Below are positions 53,478-60,739 of a stretch of 64,000 bases of DNA, piece after piece. The notes beneath the pieces are model-generated. The model was not told where the DNA came from. It saw only the letters and a program-made list of their open reading frames with translations, and searched no databases. This DNA is from Bacteroidales bacterium UBA1392. Its GTDB lineage: Bacteria > Bacteroidota > Bacteroidia > Bacteroidales > UBA932. The translations under genes were made by a program, and so were the position numbers. Numbering within the stretch: the first letter of the stretch is position 1; the number at the start of each line of letters is the position of its first letter. The stretch spans positions 13,925 through 77,924 of the forward strand of contig DBQO01000033.1 in assembly GCA_002305275.1 (NCBI GenBank), in the 5' to 3' direction.

Positions 53478-54044
53478 ATGACCAATCTCGCCATATATGC
53501 CTCAGGCTCCGGCACCAATGCCGCGAACATAATTCGCTATTTCAAAAATCACCCTGAAATAAGCGTCAAAGTAGTTTTATGCAACAATCCGGAGGCATTT
53601 GTCATAGAACGTGCAAAGAGACTTGAAATACCCTGCCTTGTTTTTCCTAAAGGTGGGCTTGCAGAGACTATTAATATTCTAAAAGAATATGAAATTGACT
53701 ACATAATACTGGCAGGTTTTCTACTAAAAGTGCCAAAAAACATTCTGGAAGCCTATCGAGATCGCATAATAAATATACATCCGGCCCTTATCCCATCACA
53801 ATACGGAGGTAAAGGGATGTACGGCATGCATGTCCATAAAGCTGTTATCGCTGCCGGTGAGAAGGAATCGGGCATTACTATTCACCTTGTAGATGAAATA
53901 TACGATCACGGAGAGAATATTTTCCAGATCCGATGTCCTGTCAATGTAGACGACACTCCGAAAGACCTTGCCGATAGGATCCACTGTCTGGAGCAGCTCT
54001 ATTTTCCCCGAATAATCGAGAATTATGTATTGAGTTCTGAGTAA
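53478..54044 (+). CDS. purN: phosphoribosylglycinamide formyltransferase
   Basis: Transfers a formyl group from 10-formyl-THF to GAR in purine synthesis. I use the ATG at 53478 (MTNLAIYASGSGTNAANIIR); the open frame upstream has only a TTG start that overlaps the -7 box. 188 residues. Active-site blocks: NIHPALIPSQYGGKGMYG with the catalytic Asn and His, and HLVDEIYDHGENIFQ with the Asp. The last codons and the stop lie inside a 7-bp repeat array. Confidence 0.95.
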   Translation: MTNLAIYASGSGTNAANIIRYFKNHPEISVKVVLCNNPEAFVIERAKRLEIPCLVFPKGGLAETINILKEYEIDYIILAGFLLKVPKNILEAYRDRIINIHPALIPSQYGGKGMYGMHVHKAVIAAGEKESGITIHLVDEIYDHGENIFQIRCPVNVDDTPKDLADRIHCLEQLYFPRIIENYVLSSE

Positions 54045-54066
54045 GGAGTTTCGAGTTTCGAGTCAG
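54032..54066 (+). repeat. heptamer array across the purN stop codon
   Basis: Five contiguous 7-bp units of the form GAGTNNN: GAGTTCT, GAGTAAG, GAGTTTC, GAGTTTC, GAGTCAG. The purN stop (54042-54044) lies in the second unit. A further GAGTATG follows at 54075-54081. Confidence 0.8.
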
Positions 54067-54108
54067 GCTGCTGTGAGTATGTAGCGTATGGGGCTATGCA
54101 TAAAATAA

Positions 54109-54144
54109 AAAGTCCTGAGTTAATTATTCTTAACCCGGGACTTT
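54109..54144. terminator. terminator hairpin between purN and tsf
   Basis: AAAGTCCTGAGTTAA (54109-54123) pairs with TTAACCCGGGACTTT (54130-54144) with one mismatch and one G-T pair, loop of 6. On the minus strand it is followed by a T-rich run, so it best serves tsf. Confidence 0.75.
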
Positions 54145-54231
54145 ATTAATTATTATATATTGTCTCAAAGTTCCAAGACTCTCGCTCCAACTCAGAGCTC
54201 AAAAATTCGCATCAAGCTCTTATCTTAAAAA

Positions 54232-54266
54232 ATTACTCCTGACTACACACTCGGAACTAAAAACTA
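54232..54266 (-). repeat. heptamer array 3' of tsf
   Basis: Minus strand from 54266: TAGTTTT, TAGTTCC, GAGTGTG, TAGTCAG, GAGTAAT, five contiguous 7-bp units starting 8 nt after the tsf stop. It mirrors the purN array on the other side of the terminator. Confidence 0.8.
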
Positions 54267-54274
54267 ATGAAAAA

Positions 54275-55270
54275 TTAGTCGTTTAGGGAGACTCTATAGA
54301 ATGCAATAACCTTTGCATCTTTGTCAACGGCGGCTATGGTATCCTTTACCGAAGTCTTGCCGTCGCCCATCTGGTACTCCTGTTCTTCGAGAGTGTTCTC
54401 TTTGAGGAATTTCTGTACGCGACCATTAGCAATGCTCTGAATCATCTGCTCGGGAAGGTTGGCTGCTTTCTCTGCAGATACGGTTGCTATTATCTCTCGT
54501 GCCTGTTTTGCCTGCTCAGGAGTGAGCCACCCCTTTGCGGTATTTGAGTCAATGTGATCATCAGTGTCGCAATGTGCAGGATTGATGCCTACCTTCTTGA
54601 GAGCTGCATCAACGGCCTTTCTTATTTGCTCTTCTTTTGTCTTCTCAATAGCCACCTTACGCTCCTCGGCAATCACCTCTTCGGGACAGTCTGCTGCAGA
54701 GATTGATACGGGCTTCATCGATACCACCTGCATGGCAACACCCTTACCGAGCTGCTCAGGAACGGATTTGTTGAATGCAACGATAGCTCCGAGCTTGCCA
54801 TTGATGGTGTGCACATATTGTGCTACATAGGGAGCATCAAGTCTGTGGTATGCTACCAGGCTGTGTTTTTCACCGCTCTTGCCTGTCTGTTGGGATATGG
54901 CTTCTTCTACGGTATCGCCGTTAGGGAGTTTGCAGCCCTTTAGGGCATCAATATCAGCGGGGAAGCTTGCTATAGCCGTATCTGCAATGCTATTTACCAG
55001 ATCCTGGAACTCTGAGTTCTGGGATACGAAGTCAGTTTCGCAACCGAGACACACAATTATGCCCTTGCCTCCTTTTACGCGTATCTTTACTGCACCCTCG
55101 TAAGTCTCACGGTCTGCACGTTTTGCTGCCACGAGCTTACCTTTTTCACGGATGATCTCCTGTGCCCTTGTAAAATCGCCTTCTGCTTCAACCAAAGCAT
55201 TCTTGCAATCCATCATTCCGGCACCTGTCATTTTGCGAAGTTTCGCAACATCTGCTGCTTTAATTTCCAT
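54275..55270 (-). CDS. tsf: elongation factor Ts
   Basis: Nucleotide exchange factor for EF-Tu. 331 residues. The N-terminal UBA-like domain (VAKLRKMTGAGMMDCKNALV) and the GIIVCLGCETDFVSQN block are diagnostic. Longer than E. coli EF-Ts (283) because of extra sequence in the core. It follows rpsB by 22 bp. Confidence 0.97.
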   Translation of the reverse strand: MEIKAADVAKLRKMTGAGMMDCKNALVEAEGDFTRAQEIIREKGKLVAAKRADRETYEGAVKIRVKGGKGIIVCLGCETDFVSQNSEFQDLVNSIADTAIASFPADIDALKGCKLPNGDTVEEAISQQTGKSGEKHSLVAYHRLDAPYVAQYVHTINGKLGAIVAFNKSVPEQLGKGVAMQVVSMKPVSISAADCPEEVIAEERKVAIEKTKEEQIRKAVDAALKKVGINPAHCDTDDHIDSNTAKGWLTPEQAKQAREIIATVSAEKAANLPEQMIQSIANGRVQKFLKENTLEEQEYQMGDGKTSVKDTIAAVDKDAKVIAFYRVSLND

Positions 55271-55292
55271 TTTGTGAAAAATTTAAGGTTTG

Positions 55293-56150
55293 TTATTCTT
55301 TTTCAGTTTCTTCTGTAGACTCTTCTACACTCTCATCTACGCTCTCTTCTGCTACAGCTTTAGCCTTCGTTGGCCTCTCTCTGCGCTGGCGGAGTTTCTT
55401 ACCTGCAATAACATCGCTACTATCAGCTGCCGGTTGTGCATCTTTCTCTTTCTCCTTTTCGAGCTTACGCTCCTCAGATCCTTCTGCGATAGCCTTGCAA
55501 AGTGTCTCAGTAACGAGTGCTATGGATTTGGCAGCGTCGTCATTGGCAGGGATAACATAGTCGATATTAGTAGGGTCGCAGCAAGTATCCACCATTGCAA
55601 TGACAGGTATGTTGAGACGGTTTGCCTCTCTTACTGCATTAACCTCCTTCTGAACGTCAACCACGAAGATTGCCGAAGGAAGGCGTGTAAGGTCCTTGAT
55701 GGACCCGAGGTTTTTTTCGAGTTTAGCCTTCTGGCGTGTAACCTGAAGTCTCTCACGTTTTGCCAATGTATCGAAGGTGCCATCTTCCATCATCTTATCG
55801 ATGTTTTGCATCTTCTTGACAGCCTTGCGAATAGTCGGGAAGTTGGTAAGCATGCCACCCGGCCATCTTTCAGTAACATAAGGCATGTCTACTGCCTGTG
55901 CGTTCTGTGCCACGATATCCTTGGCCTGTTTCTTTGTGGCAACAAAAAGGATTTTGCGACCTCCCCGGGAGAGTTGTTTCATCACATTTGCTGCCTCATC
56001 TATTTTTACAACAGTCTTATGCAGGTCGATAATGTGGATACCGTTTTTCTCCATGAATATATAAGGAGCCATTTTAGGATTCCACTTTCTCTTCAGGTGA
56101 CCGAAGTGAACACCTGCATCAAGTAAGTCTTGGAAATTTGTTCTGGACAT
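55293..56150 (-). CDS. rpsB: ribosomal protein S2 with acidic tail
   Basis: Small-subunit protein that binds late with S1. 285 residues. Core: LLDAGVHFGHLKRKWNPKMA and PYIFMEKNGIHIIDLHKT at the N-terminus. After about residue 225 there is a charged extension: a Lys/Glu stretch, a basic patch (RQRRERPTKAKA), then a strongly acidic repeat-like end (EESVDESVEESTEETEKE). The gene is preceded by a 202-bp spacer, unlike the tight spacing elsewhere in the operon. Confidence 0.97.
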   Translation of the reverse strand: MSRTNFQDLLDAGVHFGHLKRKWNPKMAPYIFMEKNGIHIIDLHKTVVKIDEAANVMKQLSRGGRKILFVATKKQAKDIVAQNAQAVDMPYVTERWPGGMLTNFPTIRKAVKKMQNIDKMMEDGTFDTLAKRERLQVTRQKAKLEKNLGSIKDLTRLPSAIFVVDVQKEVNAVREANRLNIPVIAMVDTCCDPTNIDYVIPANDDAAKSIALVTETLCKAIAEGSEERKLEKEKEKDAQPAADSSDVIAGKKLRQRRERPTKAKAVAEESVDESVEESTEETEKE

Positions 56151-56352
56151 TTTAATTTAATTAATGTTTGTAATAGTTTTTACTCTTTTTACTCCACTTT
56201 TAAGCGGGAGTCCTCTTTTTGTCAATCAGGAGTAGCGTTTTTGTCGGTCTCCTAGATTTTCCGCAGACGGACAAACTTCAGGCAGCCATACCATAAGATG
56301 TGAGTCCTGCTGTTTTAAATCCGTTCTGTGCAAATAAACCAGCGTAATATTC
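56151..56352 (-). other. rpsI-rpsB spacer, possible structured leader of rpsB
   Basis: 202 bp without a credible gene in an otherwise tight operon. Two hairpins are visible: 56240-56275 (TTTGTC+GGTCT arms, 10 bp with one mismatch) and 56191-56211 (ACTCC/GGAGT plus an inner CTT/AAG). Neither is followed by a T-run on the coding strand. A self-regulating S2 leader is possible, as known for rpsB in other phyla; no known motif was matched. Confidence 0.4.
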
Positions 56353-56742
56353 TTAACGTTTGCTGAATTGGAAGCGTTTTCTTGCGCCAGGACGTCCGGG
56401 TTTCTTTCTCTCGACCTCGCGGGCATCGCGAGTGAGGAAACCGTTGGACTTCAATACAGGACGATAAGCCTCTTCGTCTACTTTGCAAAGTGCGCGAGAA
56501 ATCGCAAGACGGAGAGCTTCTGCCTGACCTTTGACACCGCCACCATCAATGTTGGCTTTGATGTCAAAGTTGGCAACTGTACCTGTTAGACTGAGAGGTT
56601 GGTTAACAATGTACTTGAGAGTCTCCTCCTTAAAGTACTCATCAATGGGGCTGCCGTTGATGGTGATGTTACCTTTACCTGCGCTGAGATAAACGCGAGC
56701 AACTGCTGATTTACGTCTTCCAAGGGCGTTAATTACTTCCAT
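56353..56742 (-). CDS. rpsI: ribosomal protein S9
   Basis: Small-subunit protein of 129 residues whose C-terminal tail reaches the P-site tRNA: starts NALGRRKSAVARVYLSAGKG, ends with the canonical basic KKPGRPGARKRFQFSKR. It lies 9 bp after rplM. Confidence 0.98.
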   Translation of the reverse strand: MEVINALGRRKSAVARVYLSAGKGNITINGSPIDEYFKEETLKYIVNQPLSLTGTVANFDIKANIDGGGVKGQAEALRLAISRALCKVDEEAYRPVLKSNGFLTRDAREVERKKPGRPGARKRFQFSKR

Positions 56743-56751
56743 GCTCTGTTT

Positions 56752-57201
56752 TTAGTCGTTTAAATTAATTTGTTTTGGTTGTTGTGCCTGATGCGGATGC
56801 TCGTTACCTTCATATAGGTAGAGATTATTAAGTAACTGAGCTCCAAGGCGATTCTTCGGCAACATTCCTTTTACGGCGTGTCGCAGAACAGCTAACGGTT
56901 TACGTTCCAAGAGTTCTTTCGGCGTTGTGATTCTCTGTCCACCGGGATAGCCGGTGTGACGGAAATACTGCTTCTGCGTCATTTTGTTGCCCGTAAGGCG
57001 TACTTTGCCTGCGTTGAGTACAATAACATTGTCACCACAATCCACATGGGGAGTGAAGTTGGTTTTGTGTTTTCCACGAAGCATAACCGCAATTTTGGCA
57101 GCGAAGCGACCAAGAACCTGATCCGTAGCATCAACCACTACCCACTCTTTGTTGACGGTAGCGCTGTTAGCTGAGATTGTCTTGTAACTTTGTGTGTCCA
57201 C
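56752..57201 (-). CDS. rplM: ribosomal protein L13
   Basis: Large-subunit protein. I choose the GTG at 57201 (protein starts MDTQSYKTISANSATVNKEW), giving 149 residues. An ATG 17 codons upstream lies before the -7 box of the promoter and adds no family-like sequence. Blocks: WVVVDATDQVLGRFAAKIAV and NFTPHVDCGDNVIVLNAGKV. First gene of rplM-rpsI-rpsB-tsf. Confidence 0.95.
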   Translation of the reverse strand: MDTQSYKTISANSATVNKEWVVVDATDQVLGRFAAKIAVMLRGKHKTNFTPHVDCGDNVIVLNAGKVRLTGNKMTQKQYFRHTGYPGGQRITTPKELLERKPLAVLRHAVKGMLPKNRLGAQLLNNLYLYEGNEHPHQAQQPKQINLND

Positions 57202-57239
57202 TGTGTTGGTATTTAAGTTAATATAAAATTTTGGGGCTG

Positions 57240-57270
57240 CAAAGTTAAACAAATTTATTAAATTGACAAA
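57240..57270 (-). promoter_or_regulatory. putative promoter of rplM-rpsI-rpsB-tsf
   Basis: Minus strand TTTG (57270-57267), 19-bp spacer, TAACTTTG (57247-57240). The -33 part lies inside the end of pfkA. It places the transcript start downstream of 57240 and so decides the rplM start. Confidence 0.75.
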
Positions 57271-58241
57271 ATACGAGCGATATCATACCAAGTTTTGTTT
57301 ATTTCATTGTGGCGCGAACAGGCCAAATCAAAAGTAGTGTATGAAATGCCATCATTGATAAGGCCCACCATTACCCCCTTACGACCATCGAGCAATGCTT
57401 TAACAGCAGCATGGCCGAGGATACTTGCCCGCACCCTATCCGCACAGCTCGGAGAACCACCTCTCTGGATATGACCCAGCGTCGTGACTCTTGTCTCATA
57501 ATCCGGCAGTCGTCTCTTGACCTGAGCGGCGATCTCCATCGCTCCGCCTGCCTCATCTCCTTCAGCCACTATTACTATTCCGGAAGTCTTGTTTTTGCGA
57601 CGCTCGTTGAGCAGGTAGTCGCAGAGCTTTTTAATGTCGGTAGGGTATTCGGGGACCAGTACCGCCTCAGCACCCGTACCTATGGCAGTATGCAAAGCAA
57701 TGAAACCGGCATCACGACCCATAACCTCCACAAAAAAGACCATATTGTGTGAATCGGCGGTATCTCGTAGCTTGTCGACAGCTTCAAGCGCAGTGTTAAT
57801 GGCTGTATCAAAACCGATAGTGTAGTCAGTACCATAAATGTCATTGTCGATAGTACCGGGTACTCCCACTACCGGAAAATCAAACTCTTTGAAAAGATCG
57901 TTGGCGCCCCTAAAGGAACCGTCACCGCCTATGACAACCAAAGAGTCTATACCGGCCTCACGCATATTATCCACCGCCGACCTACGCACTTGGGGATCAT
58001 TGAACTCAGGACAACGGGAAGATTTGAGAATGGTGCCGCCCTGCGAGATAATCTTGGATACGGAATGGGACTGCATCCCCATAAACTGCCTTTCAACTAG
58101 ACCGGTATAACCTTTACGGATACCCACCACTTCGCAATGATAGAATATCGCCGAACGAACCACCGCTCTGATTGCGGCATTCATACCCGGAGCGTCACCA
58201 CCTGAGGTGAGCACACCTATTCTTCTGATTCTGTTTTCCAT
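57258..58241 (-). CDS. pfkA: ATP-dependent 6-phosphofructokinase
   Basis: Phosphorylates fructose 6-phosphate in glycolysis. ATG at 58241 (MENRIRRIGVLTSGGDAPGM) is chosen; an open extension of 24 codons upstream crosses the -7 box. 327 residues. Motifs: GGDAPGMNAAIRAVVR, GGDGSFRGAND (ATP site; the glycine-rich GGDGS form suits ATP rather than PPi), TIDNDIYGTDYTIGFDTA and EVMGRDAGFIA. Divergent from dusB. Confidence 0.96.
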   Translation of the reverse strand: MENRIRRIGVLTSGGDAPGMNAAIRAVVRSAIFYHCEVVGIRKGYTGLVERQFMGMQSHSVSKIISQGGTILKSSRCPEFNDPQVRRSAVDNMREAGIDSLVVIGGDGSFRGANDLFKEFDFPVVGVPGTIDNDIYGTDYTIGFDTAINTALEAVDKLRDTADSHNMVFFVEVMGRDAGFIALHTAIGTGAEAVLVPEYPTDIKKLCDYLLNERRKNKTSGIVIVAEGDEAGGAMEIAAQVKRRLPDYETRVTTLGHIQRGGSPSCADRVRASILGHAAVKALLDGRKGVMVGLINDGISYTTFDLACSRHNEINKTWYDIARILSI

Positions 58242-58259
58242 TTTCAAATATATTTTGGG

Positions 58260-58267
58260 CAAAAGTA
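58260..58267 (-). promoter_or_regulatory. putative -7 box for pfkA
   Basis: TACTTTTG on the minus strand, 19 bp before the pfkA ATG. No clear -33 element. Confidence 0.4.
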
Positions 58268-58288
58268 GTGTTTTTACTCTATAATATC

Positions 58289-58296
58289 TATTTTTG
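58289..58296 (+). promoter_or_regulatory. putative -7 box for dusB
   Basis: TATTTTTG, 27 bp before the dusB ATG; divergent from the pfkA box. No clear -33 element. Confidence 0.4.
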
Positions 58297-58322
58297 CGGT
58301 GGATTTTCACCATTAGAGCCCG

Positions 58323-59297
58323 ATGAAGATTTCAACTCTTGATCTAGGAGAGAAGCCACTGCTATTGGCACCTATGGAGGATGTCACCGACGCCTCCTTC
58401 CGTTGTATATGCAAAGATTATGGCGCAGACATGGTCTATACGGAGTTTGTTCCCTCAGACGGACTTATACGAGACGCCCGTAAGGCTCTTTCCAAACTTG
58501 TCATATATGATTATGAGCGCCCGATAGGCATACAGATTTATGGTCACATCCCCGAATCAATGATAGAGGCAGCGATAATGGTGGAAGAGGCAAGGCCCGA
58601 AGTGATTGATCTCAATTTTGGCTGCCCCGTCAACAAGATTGCCAAACGTGGTGCAGGTAGCGGTATGATGCGAGAGCCTGACAAACTTGTAGAAATTACC
58701 CGCAGAGTGGTGGAGGCGGTCAAGCTGCCCGTGACAGTTAAGACCCGTCTTGGCTGGGATGAGGAGTCCAAAATAATTGTAGAGCTTGCCGAGCGGTTAC
58801 AGGATGTGGGAATAGCTGCGCTCACAATACACGGACGCACCCGCTGTCAGCTCTTCAAGGGAGAGGCAGACTGGACTCTGATAGGAGAGGTGAAGCGCAA
58901 CCCCAGAATGCGAATTCCCATTATCGGCAACGGAGATATTACAACTCCTGAAGAGGCGGCACAAGCCTTTGATAGGTATGGTGTGGATGCTATAATGATA
59001 GGAAGGGCTACTTTTGGACGCCCTTGGATTTTCAAGGAGATACGTCACTTTCTCAATACGGGTGAGAAACTCCCACCGATAAGCGTGGCCGAGAGGGTGG
59101 AGCTTGCTAAAACGCATCTTGCAAAATCCATCGAGGTGAAAGGCGACAGAGTCGGGCTTCTGGAGATGCGGCGTCATCTAAGCTCCTATTTTAAAGGTCT
59201 GGATAATTTCAAAGAGACCAGGTTGAAACTTGTTACCACAAATGACCCTGCCGAACTGATCACCGTTCTTGATTTTATCAAGGAAAAATGGCAGTAA
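58323..59297 (+). CDS. dusB: tRNA-dihydrouridine synthase (DusB-type)
   Basis: FMN enzyme that reduces uridines in the tRNA D-loop. 324 residues, TIM barrel. Motifs: LLAPMEDVTDASFRCICKDY at the start, VIDLNFGCPVNKIAKRGAGS with the catalytic Cys, and TIHGRTRCQLFKGEADW. The Dus subtype is uncertain. The gene is followed by a 294-bp spacer full of 7-bp repeats. Confidence 0.92.
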   Translation: MKISTLDLGEKPLLLAPMEDVTDASFRCICKDYGADMVYTEFVPSDGLIRDARKALSKLVIYDYERPIGIQIYGHIPESMIEAAIMVEEARPEVIDLNFGCPVNKIAKRGAGSGMMREPDKLVEITRRVVEAVKLPVTVKTRLGWDEESKIIVELAERLQDVGIAALTIHGRTRCQLFKGEADWTLIGEVKRNPRMRIPIIGNGDITTPEEAAQAFDRYGVDAIMIGRATFGRPWIFKEIRHFLNTGEKLPPISVAERVELAKTHLAKSIEVKGDRVGLLEMRRHLSSYFKGLDNFKETRLKLVTTNDPAELITVLDFIKEKWQ

Positions 59298-59299
59298 AA

Positions 59300-59380
59300 T
59301 AGTGTGGAGTATGTAGTGTGGAGTGGGATTTGGTCCTAAGAAGTTTTAGTTTGAATTTTGAGTGGGTAGTGTGTAGAAAG
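59300..59380 (+). repeat. heptamer words 3' of dusB
   Basis: Three bases after the dusB stop: TAGTGTG, GAGTATG, TAGTGTG, GAGTGGG (59300-59327), so TAGTGTGGAGT recurs at a 14-bp distance. A second run GAATTTT, GAGTGGG, TAGTGTG, TAGAAAG covers 59353-59380. Same unit family and same sense-strand placement as the gcvP, rplQ, purN and tsf arrays. Confidence 0.75.
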
Positions 59381-59464
59381 TATGAGAATGTGGAGTAATG
59401 ATATTTGACTTGGAAAGTCAAGAGCAACTGGAAAGTAGAAGTTAAGAGTTTAAAATTAATCAAA

Positions 59465-59573
59465 AGCCAACGGCCAACAGCCAATGATAGCAATTAGCAA
59501 TTAGCAATTAGCCATTAGCTATTAGCAGGGAAAAATAAATTAACAAAATAAGAAGCCAACGGCCAACAGCCAA
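59465..59573 (+). repeat. second 7-bp repeat block upstream of lpxK
   Basis: A 20-bp direct repeat (AGCCAACGGCCAACAGCCAA) occurs at 59465-59484 and 59554-59573; each copy is itself made of 7-bp units (AGCCAAC, GGCCAAC, AGCCAA). Between them, 59489-59527 is a 7-bp array: AGCAATT three times, AGCCATT, AGCTATT, AGCA. There is no gene here and no clear promoter box close to lpxK. Confidence 0.85.
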
Positions 59574-59591
59574 AGAGAGTTAGTATTAAAA

Positions 59592-60659
59592 ATGATAATA
59601 AGTAAAGTTTTACTATTCCCATATTATTTGACGTTAAAGTTGAGGAATCGCCTATATGATAAAGGCGTCTTCAAGTCACACCAATTTGATATACCCGTCA
59701 TTTCAATAGGTAACATCACCGCAGGAGGTACGGGGAAAACCCCCACCACTGAGCTGTTGGTTCGACTGCTGAAGCCCCACCATAAGGTAGCGGTGCTATC
59801 GCGTGGCTACAAACGTAAAACAAGAGGATTTAGGATAGTGAATACCGACTCCACTTCACGTGAGGTCGGTGACGAACCGTTACAGATGAGGAAAAAGCTT
59901 GAGGAGGTCATCGTTGCGGTGGATACTAACAGAAAAAGAGGAATAACACAATTGCTGGCGCTGCCTAACGAAATGCGCCCTGAAGTTATTGTTTTGGATG
60001 ATGCTTACCAGCATAGAAAAGTCACTCCTCTGAAAAACATTCTACTGATAGATTACAAAAGACCCATATTTAGGGATAACCTTCTCCCTATCGGTAGCTT
60101 AAGGGATCTCCCGGAACAAATCTGCAGAGCAGACGCTATTATTATTACCAAAAGCCCTGAACACCTTGACGAATGGGAGCGTGAAACAATAAAAAAAGCC
60201 AACCGTATCAATAGTGACTCTCCCTGTTTCTTTGCCAGAATAAAATACCGTCCAATAGAGCCTATCTTTCCGGAATCGGGCGACAAGAGATACATCTACT
60301 CTAAAGAGGTCGGACTCTTTACCGGCATAGCAAATGTGAGACCCCTGCTTTTGCACCTATCTGACATCTATGAACAGATTACCCACACCTCCTACAGAGA
60401 CCACCATGAGTTTACTCGTAGCAATATCCATGATATCGAGTATTTTGCAATGAGCAATCCCCAGGCTCTGCTACTAACCACGGAAAAGGACGCCCAAAGA
60501 CTTGTATCCAACAAACATCTCACTCCCGAACTCAAAAAGCGCCTTTTCTACATTCCCATAGAGACTGAATTCCTTACCGATGAAGAGAGTGACGGTTTTT
60601 ACGATTTTATAACCGAATCGCTCCCCTCTGAAAATGTTCCCAACGGCATGCTGTTTTAA
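59592..60659 (+). CDS. lpxK: tetraacyldisaccharide 4'-kinase
   Basis: Phosphorylates the 4' position of the lipid A disaccharide at the inner membrane. 355 residues. The P-loop VISIGNITAGGTGKTPTTEL and the VIVLDDAYQHRKVTPLKNIL block are diagnostic. Its leader is the repeat-rich spacer after dusB. Confidence 0.95.
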   Translation: MIISKVLLFPYYLTLKLRNRLYDKGVFKSHQFDIPVISIGNITAGGTGKTPTTELLVRLLKPHHKVAVLSRGYKRKTRGFRIVNTDSTSREVGDEPLQMRKKLEEVIVAVDTNRKRGITQLLALPNEMRPEVIVLDDAYQHRKVTPLKNILLIDYKRPIFRDNLLPIGSLRDLPEQICRADAIIITKSPEHLDEWERETIKKANRINSDSPCFFARIKYRPIEPIFPESGDKRYIYSKEVGLFTGIANVRPLLLHLSDIYEQITHTSYRDHHEFTRSNIHDIEYFAMSNPQALLLTTEKDAQRLVSNKHLTPELKKRLFYIPIETEFLTDEESDGFYDFITESLPSENVPNGMLF

Positions 60660-60665
60660 GGGTGC

Positions 60666-60679
60666 GAGTTTTGAGTATA
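60666..60679 (+). repeat. two heptamer units 3' of lpxK
   Basis: GAGTTTT and GAGTATA lie 6 bp after the lpxK stop and just before the terminator hairpin. A minimal case of the 3'-flank heptamer pattern; two units alone could be chance. Confidence 0.45.
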
Positions 60680-60681
60680 AA

Positions 60682-60714
60682 AAAACTCCGAAAGTTTTTC
60701 TCTTTCGGAGTTTT
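60682..60714. terminator. bidirectional terminator between lpxK and susD-like gene
   Basis: AAAACTCCGAAAG (60682-60694) pairs perfectly with CTTTCGGAGTTTT (60702-60714), 7-nt loop, T-run on both strands. A strong terminator for both convergent genes. Confidence 0.9.
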
Positions 60715-60739
60715 TTAACTTTGCCGTCAGGCAACATCT

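Noticed and set aside
55290..56126. 278-codon open frame opposite rpsB
   Set aside because: Shadow of the rpsB frame; Cys/Leu-rich product without family features.
57202..57252. ATG start of rplM 17 codons further upstream
   Set aside because: It lies before the -7 box of the promoter, so it would not be on the transcript; the GTG at 57201 fits the family.
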